Shown here in pieces: positions 58,489-64,000 of a DNA stretch of 64,000 nucleotides. The notes under the pieces are model-generated. The model saw nothing but the letters and a program-made list of their open reading frames with translations, did no database searches and was not told where the DNA came from. The stretch comes from Rhodocyclaceae bacterium. GTDB taxonomy: Bacteria > Pseudomonadota > Gammaproteobacteria > Burkholderiales > Rhodocyclaceae. The position numbers and the translations under genes were made by a program. The stretch spans positions 186,001 to 250,000 of the forward strand of contig JAVBXY010000005.1 in the NCBI GenBank assembly GCA_030824275.1, read 5' to 3'. The first letter of the stretch is position 1. Every line of letters starts with the position of its first letter.

Positions 58489-59439
58489 ATGATTCAACAG
58501 GAAGATCGCAGCCGGCTGGGCATGGCCAAACTGTTCGCCAACATCAGCCTGGAGGCGGTGGAGCACCTCTTCGAGCGCTGCCACACGCTGGGCCTGGAGC
58601 GGGGCGAACACCTGCTGGAGCCGGGCGCGGCGAACGACCACCTGTACCTGATCCTCGATGGCGAGCTGCGCGTCTACCTGTCCGACCGCAGCCTGCCCGA
58701 ACATGCGGTGCTGACCACCGGCGACTGTGTCGGCGAGATGTCGCTGATCGATGGCCGTGGCGCCTCGGCGCTGGTCCTGGCGGCCCATTACACACGACTG
58801 CTGGCGATGCCCCACGATGTGCTGTGGTCGCTGGTGGATTGCTCCCACGGCGTGGCGCGCAACCTGCTGGCGATCCTGGCCGGGCGCATGCGCAACGACA
58901 ATCTGGCGCTGGTCTCCTCGCAGACCATGAGTCTGGAATTCGAGCAGGCCACCAGCGTCGATGCGCTGACCGGCGTGCATAACCGGCGCTGGCTGCTGGA
59001 TGCCTTCCCGCGCGCGATTGCGCGCTGCGAGCGGGACGGCGTTGCCACCTGCCTGCTGGTGGCGGACATCGATCACTTCCGGCGCTACAACGAGCATTTC
59101 GGCCATCTGGCTGGCGATGCGGTGTTGCGCCGGGTGGCGCGGCAGATGGCCGACGGCCTGCGCGCGCAGGACCTGGTGGCCCGTTATGGCGGTGAGGAGT
59201 TTTTGATCCTGCTGCCGCAGGCGGAGCTGGACGAGGCGCAACTGATCGCGGAGCGGCTGCGCGGGCTGGTGGCTGCCGGCAGCGCGGTGGAGACGAGTGG
59301 GGGCGTGCAGGGGGTGACGATCAGTTGCGGCGTGGCCCAGTTGCAGCGGGGCGAGGGGCTGGACGGCCTGATCGCCCGTGCCGAGGTGATGTTGCACCAG
59401 GCCAAGGAGCGCGGCCGGGACCGCGTCGAGGCTGCCTGA
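58489..59439 (+). CDS. Cyclic-nucleotide-binding/GGDEF diguanylate cyclase
   Basis: 316 residues. N-terminal CAP-type cyclic-nucleotide-binding domain (about 12-130, with L-E-P-G-A-A-N-D-H-L-Y-L-I-L-D-G-E-L and G-D-C-V-G-E-M-S-L), followed by GGDEF (about 155-315) with D-A-L-T-G-V-H-N-R-R, I-D-H-F-R-R-Y-N and G-G-E-E-F. Soluble. It converges on the HD-GYP-hemerythrin gene with a shared hairpin between them, so a synthase and a hydrolase of c-di-GMP lie tail to tail. Confidence 0.92.
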   Translation: MIQQEDRSRLGMAKLFANISLEAVEHLFERCHTLGLERGEHLLEPGAANDHLYLILDGELRVYLSDRSLPEHAVLTTGDCVGEMSLIDGRGASALVLAAHYTRLLAMPHDVLWSLVDCSHGVARNLLAILAGRMRNDNLALVSSQTMSLEFEQATSVDALTGVHNRRWLLDAFPRAIARCERDGVATCLLVADIDHFRRYNEHFGHLAGDAVLRRVARQMADGLRAQDLVARYGGEEFLILLPQAELDEAQLIAERLRGLVAAGSAVETSGGVQGVTISCGVAQLQRGEGLDGLIARAEVMLHQAKERGRDRVEAA

Positions 59440-59441
59440 TT

Positions 59442-59481
59442 GCAGCCTGATTGCCGCCTGATCAGGCGGCGATCAGGCTGC
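59442..59481. terminator. 40-bp near-perfect palindrome between convergent genes
   Basis: Arms 59442-59461 and 59462-59481 pair over 20 bp with a single wobble; the centre CCGCCTGATCAGGCGG is itself a palindrome, and GCCTGAT recurs within the arms. It overlaps the stop codon of the minus-strand gene. Most likely a bidirectional terminator, although there is no U-run. Confidence 0.65.
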
Positions 59482-61006
59482 GCAGCTGGGCGTCTTCGTA
59501 GCGGATGTGGCCGATCAGCCAGCGCCGCAGATAGCTCAGCACGTCGTGCTGGGCGGTGATCGGATTGTCGTGCAGCTCGGCGGCGAATTCGCGCAGCGTG
59601 TCCTGAAACAGATGGTGCTGCGTCTTCTGGTGATCCAGGGCGGCGAAGCCGTAGTGCGCCATCATCTTTTCCTCGGCGCGGAAATGGATCTGCGCGTACT
59701 GGTTGAGTGACTTCAACACGCGGGTGACGTCGCGGAAGCCGCGCTTGCGGGTGATCACGGCATACAGGTCGTTGGTCAGGTCGAACAGGTAGCGATGATG
59801 TTCGTCGATGACGTCGATGCCGACATTCAGCGAGTCGTCCCATTTCACCCATTCATCTTCCCGGGGCGGCACCGGCGGCAGTGCCAGCACCTGGTTCGGG
59901 TCGATGATGTCGTCGCGGTAAAGCTCGCGGATGCGCAGGATGTCGGGCAGGGCCTGGTCGAAGGCGAGCACCACCGCCGGGTCGAACTGCCGGCCGGCCT
60001 GCTGGCGTATCAGGTCGATGGCCTCTTGCAGGGGCCAGGCTTCCTTGTAGGGCCGGCTCGACGTGAGGGCGTCGAAGACGTCGGCGAGGGCGCAGATACG
60101 CGCCAGGATGGGAATTTCCTCGCCCTTGAGGCCGCTGGGGTAGCCGCGTCCGTCCCAGTGTTCGTGATGGGTGGCGGCGATGTCGCGGGCGGCGGCGATC
60201 AGGGCGTCCTGGCCCTTGAGCAGGCGGGCGCCGATGTCGGTGTGGGTCTTCATGACGGCGAATTCGTCGTCCGTGAGCTTGCCCGGCTTGAGCAGGATGG
60301 CATCGGCGATGCCGATCTTGCCAACGTCGTGCATGGGCGCGGTGATGGCGAGGATTTCGCGCGTTTCCTCGTCGAGGCCGAGGGCTTTGCCGATGGCGGT
60401 GGCGAAATGGGTCATGCGCATCACGTGCATGCCGGTTTCGTTGTCGCGGTATTCGGAGGCGGCGCCAAGCCGGCGGATGGCATCGGCGCGGGCGTCCTCC
60501 AGTTCGATCTCGCGCACGCGCAGGGTTTCCATCATCAGGCAGCGCGAGACGACGCGAGCCATGGCGCGGCCGAGATTGGCGAGGAAGGTGCGCTCGGTGT
60601 GGCCCGGTTCGGTTTCGGTGGCCACGCAGAGCACGATGTCGCCGAGGTTGCGGCCGCTGTCGAGCAGGCCGACGACGAGCACCGGCCGTTCGGCATCGGC
60701 GAGGGTGATCAGGGCTGGTTGGCCGCTGTCGCCGTCCGGAAGTTGGTTGGAGAGGCCGGCCTGGTGATCCGCCAGCCAGTCGCTGTCGAAGCCCTGTTGG
60801 GCGACGAGGACGCGGTCACCGCGCGGGTTGCGCAGGAAGAGCAGGCCGGCGGGCTGGGTTTGCAGGGCGGGCAGCTTGAGCAGCAGCGCCAGAAGCCGCT
60901 CCAACAGGCCGTCGAGGTCGCTGTCGGCGGCCTCCAGCATGGCCAGTTCAAAGGCGAATTCACCGGTGGTGAGTGCTTCTAGAGTCCCCGAAAGTTCTGC
61001 CGCCAT
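59462..61006 (-). CDS. GAF-like/HD-GYP phosphodiesterase fused to bacteriohemerythrin
   Basis: 514 residues. GAF-like sensor (about 25-160), short coiled coil, HD-GYP domain (about 175-350) with M-H-D-V-G-K-I-G, H-H-E-H-W-D-G-R-G-Y-P-S-G-L and F-D-A-L-T-S-S-R-P-Y-K. The C-terminal hemerythrin domain (about 380-510) has iron-ligand candidates in D-E-H-H-R-Y-L-F, H-F-R-A-E-E, H-Q-K-T-Q-H-H-L-F and H-I-R-Y-E-D. The expected role is c-di-GMP breakdown controlled by oxygen or another diatomic ligand at the di-iron site. Confidence 0.92.
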   Translation of the reverse strand: MAAELSGTLEALTTGEFAFELAMLEAADSDLDGLLERLLALLLKLPALQTQPAGLLFLRNPRGDRVLVAQQGFDSDWLADHQAGLSNQLPDGDSGQPALITLADAERPVLVVGLLDSGRNLGDIVLCVATETEPGHTERTFLANLGRAMARVVSRCLMMETLRVREIELEDARADAIRRLGAASEYRDNETGMHVMRMTHFATAIGKALGLDEETREILAITAPMHDVGKIGIADAILLKPGKLTDDEFAVMKTHTDIGARLLKGQDALIAAARDIAATHHEHWDGRGYPSGLKGEEIPILARICALADVFDALTSSRPYKEAWPLQEAIDLIRQQAGRQFDPAVVLAFDQALPDILRIRELYRDDIIDPNQVLALPPVPPREDEWVKWDDSLNVGIDVIDEHHRYLFDLTNDLYAVITRKRGFRDVTRVLKSLNQYAQIHFRAEEKMMAHYGFAALDHQKTQHHLFQDTLREFAAELHDNPITAQHDVLSYLRRWLIGHIRYEDAQLRSLIAA

Positions 61007-61085
61007 GACGCCTTCGAATCAAATCATGAGAGGATTTGAAAGGTATCACGGGGTTTTTGCCGGAGACTTGATCCAGCGCAAGCCT

Positions 61086-62534
61086 TTAGCCGGTGCCGCC
61101 GACCGTCAGGCCGTCGATGCGCAGGGTCGGCTGGCCGACGCCGACGGGCACGCTTTGGCCTTCCTTGCCGCAGGTGCCGACGCCCGAGTCGAGGGCCATG
61201 TCGTTGCCGATCATGGAGACACGGGTCATGGCCTCTGGGCCGTTGCCGATCAGCGTGGCGCCCTTGACCGGCGTGGTGATCCTGCCGTTCTCGATCAGGT
61301 AGGCCTCGGCAGTGGAGAAGACGAATTTGCCGCTGGTGATGTCCACCTGGCCGCCGCCGAAGTTGGCGGCGTAGAGACCCTTCTTCACCGACTTGATGAT
61401 TTCCTCAGGGTCGCGCTCACCGTTCAGCATGGTGGTATTGGTCATGCGCGGCAGCGGCAGGTGGGCGAAGGATTCGCGGCGGCCGTTGCCGGTGGGGGCG
61501 ACACCCATCAGGCGGGCGTTGAGCGTGTCCTGCAAATAGCCGGTGAGGATGCCGTCTTCGATCAGCACGGTGCGCTGGGTGGGATTGCCCTCGTCGTCGA
61601 TGGTCAACGAGCCGCGACGGTCGGCGATGGTGCCGTCGTCCACCACGGTGACGCCCTTGGCGGCGACGCGCTGGCCGACGCGGCCGGCGAAGGTGGAACT
61701 GCCCTTGCGGTTGAAGTCGCCTTCGAGCCCGTGGCCGACCGCTTCGTGCAGCAGGATGCCGGGCCAGCCGGGGCCGAGGACGACGGTCATCTCGCCGGCC
61801 GGGGCGGGCTTGGCGGCGAGGTTGACGCTGGCCTGGTGCACGGCGCGCTTGGCGTAGTCGCGCAGTATCTCGTCGCTGAAGTAGGCGTAGTCGAAACGGC
61901 CACCACCGCCGGAGGAACCCTGTTCGCGCTTACCCTTGTCCTCCATGATCACAGTGATGGAGACGCGCACCAGCGGGCGCACGTCGGCGGCCATGTGGCC
62001 GTCGGAACGGGCCACCAGCACCACTTCCCAGGTGCCGGCGATGTGGGCCATGACGTCCTTGACGCGCGGGTCTTCGGCGCGGGCCATGCGTTCGAGGCGT
62101 TCCAGCAGGGCGACCTTGGCGGCGTCGTCGAGCGAGGCGATGGGGTCGTTGCCGGCGTAGAGCGCGACGGCCGGCGATTTCTTGCGCAGCAGCGGCGCGA
62201 GGCGCTGGGCACCGGCGGCGGCGATGGCGCGGGTGGTGCCGGCGGCGGCCTTGAGCGCGGCCAGGGTGATGTCGTCGGAATAGGCGAAGGCGGTCTTCTC
62301 GCCGGAGATGGCGCGCACGCCGACGCCTTGTTCGATATTGAAGCTGCCCGACTTGACGATGCCTTCCTCCAGGCTCCAGGCCTCCGAGCGGGCGTACTGG
62401 AAGTAGAGGTCGGCGTAGTCCACATGGTGGCCGAACATCTGGCCGAAGACGCCTTCGAGCTGATGGGGCGCGAGGCCGTGGGGCGTGAGCAGGGTTTGTT
62501 CGGCGATCTGGAAGTGGTTCATGGGGGTGTTCAT
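61086..62534 (-). CDS. tldD: Metalloprotease TldD
   Basis: 482 residues from ATG 62534; a longer frame upstream overlaps the nitrilase gene and is rejected. The HExxxH zinc motif is H-E-A-V-G-H (263-268), followed by the TldD-specific region and a C-terminal G-T-C-G-K-E-G. TldD acts with TldE/PmbA in proteolysis of small peptides and modified precursors; pmbA is not in this window. It follows the nitrilase gene by 8 bases. Confidence 0.95.
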   Translation of the reverse strand: MNTPMNHFQIAEQTLLTPHGLAPHQLEGVFGQMFGHHVDYADLYFQYARSEAWSLEEGIVKSGSFNIEQGVGVRAISGEKTAFAYSDDITLAALKAAAGTTRAIAAAGAQRLAPLLRKKSPAVALYAGNDPIASLDDAAKVALLERLERMARAEDPRVKDVMAHIAGTWEVVLVARSDGHMAADVRPLVRVSITVIMEDKGKREQGSSGGGGRFDYAYFSDEILRDYAKRAVHQASVNLAAKPAPAGEMTVVLGPGWPGILLHEAVGHGLEGDFNRKGSSTFAGRVGQRVAAKGVTVVDDGTIADRRGSLTIDDEGNPTQRTVLIEDGILTGYLQDTLNARLMGVAPTGNGRRESFAHLPLPRMTNTTMLNGERDPEEIIKSVKKGLYAANFGGGQVDITSGKFVFSTAEAYLIENGRITTPVKGATLIGNGPEAMTRVSMIGNDMALDSGVGTCGKEGQSVPVGVGQPTLRIDGLTVGGTG

Positions 62535-62542
62535 TTTGTACC

Positions 62543-63358
62543 TCAAAGAATTCGGTGACGCAGGGCGGGCAGGCTGCTTCTTACGTCGACCACCCGCTGA
62601 CGATCCAGTTCGCCGACGACCACGCCTTCGCCCTTGTCCATGCGGGCGAGGATGTCGCCCCAGGGGTCGATGACCATGCTGTTGCCGTGGGTCATGCGTC
62701 CGTTCGGGTGGCGGCCGCCCTGCGCCGAAGCCAGAACATAACACTGGTTCTCGACGGCGCGGGCACGCAGGAGCATTTCCCAGTGGGCGCGGCCGGTGGT
62801 GTCGGTGAAGGCGGCGGGCAGGACGATCAGGTCAACCGGGTCTGGCTGGGCCATGGCGCGGAAAAGCTCGGGGAAGCGCAGGTCGTAGCAGATGGCGACG
62901 CCGACGCGGAGTTTCTCGCCGGCTTCCTCGTAGTCGAATACGGCGATGTCGCCGCCGGCCTCGATGGTCAGCGATTCGTCGTAGCTTTCGGTGCCCTTGG
63001 TGAAGCCGAAGAGGTGGATCTTGTCGTAGCGCCGTACGCGCTCGCCCTGCGGGTTGAAGACGAGGCTGCTGTTGCGCAGCTTGGAAGGATTTTTCGCGGT
63101 CAGCGGAATGGAGCCGCCGACCAGCCAGATGCCGTGGCGTTGCGCGGCATCGGCGAGGAAGTCCTGGATCGGGCCGTGGCCATCGGCTTCGCGGGCGGCG
63201 AGGCGATCGGCGTCGGTGGCGCCGATCAGGGGAAAATATTCGGGCAGGGCGACGAGGCGGGCACCGGCAGCGGCAGCCTCGGCGATCAGGCGGCCGGCGG
63301 TGTCGAGGTTGGGGGCCACGTCGGGGCCGGAGATCATTTGGACGGCGGCGATCTTCAT
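62543..63358 (-). CDS. Carbon-nitrogen hydrolase (Nit/deaminated-glutathione-amidase-like)
   Basis: 271 residues. The catalytic triad of the nitrilase superfamily is visible: Glu40 (A-L-P-E-Y-F), Lys113 (R-Y-D-K-I-H-L-F) and Cys157 (I-C-Y-D-L-R-F-P-E). The sequence is nearest the Nit1/Nit2 branch. The start overlaps the yhdP stop as ATGA, and tldD follows closely, an order common in betaproteobacteria. Confidence 0.92.
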   Translation of the reverse strand: MKIAAVQMISGPDVAPNLDTAGRLIAEAAAAGARLVALPEYFPLIGATDADRLAAREADGHGPIQDFLADAAQRHGIWLVGGSIPLTAKNPSKLRNSSLVFNPQGERVRRYDKIHLFGFTKGTESYDESLTIEAGGDIAVFDYEEAGEKLRVGVAICYDLRFPELFRAMAQPDPVDLIVLPAAFTDTTGRAHWEMLLRARAVENQCYVLASAQGGRHPNGRMTHGNSMVIDPWGDILARMDKGEGVVVGELDRQRVVDVRSSLPALRHRIL

Positions 63359-64000
63359 TTCTTCTCCTCGGCCTTGGGGTTCTTCGACAGTTTTTCCACC
63401 TTCGGATCGGCCCAGCCGCCGGTGACGGCGTACTCGAAGGCGAAGGCCTGGTCGAGAGGGTCCTTGAGAATCTTCTGCGCCACCCAGGCCACGGCGCCGG
63501 CCACCGGGTTGGCCAGCATGGCGCCGACGGCGATGGATTCGCCCAGCGCCGGCTGCACCCGCACCTTGAGGTTCTGGGTTTCGTTGCCGAGATTGACGTT
63601 GCCGCTCATCAGCACCTTGGCCGCCGGGCCCTGGATCTGGAGGTCGTTGGTGTCCATGACGCCACGGGTGACGGTGAACTGGCCGTTGATGCTGTCGAAG
63701 GCGAAGCCCTCGCTGAAGATGTCGCGGAAATCCAGGGTGATGCGGCGCGGCAGCGATTGCAGGCTGAGGATGCCGAGCAGGCGGCCGACGCCGGGTTCGA
63801 GCTTGTTGAACTGGCCGCCGGCGGCGTCGAGCTTGAGCTTGCCGTTGAGGCTCTGGTAGTCGATGTTGTAGGGCGCGCCGTTCCACGACAGCTGGCCGGA
63901 GAGGTTGGCGGTGCCGCGTCGCATGGCCTCGGGATAGCCGATACGCACCAGCAGCTTTTCGATGCTCTTGGCCGTCAGCTTGAAGTCGATCTGCGTGTCG
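63355..64000 (-). CDS. yhdP: YhdP-family AsmA-like protein, C-terminal part
   Basis: About 215 C-terminal residues; the frame runs out of the window. It shows the AsmA-like C-terminal repeats of YhdP (L-S-W-N-G-A-P, G-V-G-R-L-L-G-I-L-S-L-Q-S-L-P-R-R, D-F-R-D-I-F, F-A-F-D-S-I-N-G) and a closing V-A-W-V-A-Q-K-I-L-K-D-P-L. YhdP bridges the inner and outer membranes and takes part in phospholipid transport; this is family knowledge. It is probably the first gene of the yhdP-nitrilase-tldD unit. Confidence 0.9.
   Translation of the reverse strand, partial: DTQIDFKLTAKSIEKLLVRIGYPEAMRRGTANLSGQLSWNGAPYNIDYQSLNGKLKLDAAGGQFNKLEPGVGRLLGILSLQSLPRRITLDFRDIFSEGFAFDSINGQFTVTRGVMDTNDLQIQGPAAKVLMSGNVNLGNETQNLKVRVQPALGESIAVGAMLANPVAGAVAWVAQKILKDPLDQAFAFEYAVTGGWADPKVEKLSKNPKAEEKK

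Overview
The window is a GC-rich chromosomal segment from a betaproteobacterium, most likely of the Rhodocyclales/Rhodocyclaceae type. This is inferred from gene content and order: a complete betaproteobacterial dcw cluster followed by lpxC, a DciA-type protein, an M23 peptidase and secA; the yhdP-nitrilase-tldD order; overlapping glnS/pyrF; and many c-di-GMP genes. No species can be named from the sequence alone. No rRNA, tRNA or CRISPR array was seen.

Layout. (1) 1-16596: peptidoglycan and division cluster ftsI(partial)-murE-murF-mraY-murD-ftsW-murG-murC-murB-ddl-ftsQ-ftsA-ftsZ, then lpxC and a small membrane protein. Most neighbours overlap by 1-11 bases, as in one long translationally coupled operon. 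(2) 16586-22539: dciA-like gene on the minus strand, M23 peptidase, secA, then mtnA with a class II aldolase (methylthioadenosine / 5'-deoxyadenosine salvage). (3) 22543-27431, minus strand: fbp with a response regulator and a stand-alone histidine kinase, then an Hpt/HD-GYP protein and a small unknown. (4) 27594-35023: signalling block with a 1214-residue CBS-PAS-GGDEF-EAL protein, a degenerate HD-GYP protein, a DUF3617 protein, an EamA transporter and a membrane GGDEF protein. (5) 35008-38960: compact defence-type module (NERD-nuclease/UvrD-like helicase, PutAbiC-type abortive infection protein, Fic protein), flanked by a direct repeat of the pyrF 3' end. (6) 38957-47424: pyrF, glnS, a periplasmic binding protein/GGDEF pair, an SRPBCC protein, crcB, and an EamA transporter divergent from a LysR regulator. 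(7) 47442-53104: hrpA, EI24-type protein, MoCF/CinA-like protein, DUF3995 protein. (8) 53172-57366: foreign-looking block with a toxin-antitoxin pair, a methyltransferase, a DUF1398 protein, and what I read as a relic integron: a LexA box, a frameshifted stub of an integron integrase, an attI-like junction, and two cassettes with attC-like sites. (9) 57367-64000: radical SAM protein, cNMP-GGDEF protein, HD-GYP-hemerythrin fusion, and tldD-nitrilase-yhdP(partial).

Two signals are not explained by ordinary annotation. The first is a 26-bp non-palindromic sequence dispersed 13 times over 58 kb on both strands. Eleven copies lie inside conserved genes, where it is translated in four different frames, most often as K-V-G-(A/P)-G-x-T-A. 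The second is the relic integron at 55.0-57.3 kb, in which a 13-bp inverted match between the attI-side junction and the first attC reproduces the R''/R' complementarity expected of a cassette. The duplicated pyrF end around the defence module is a third structural clue to recent DNA gain.
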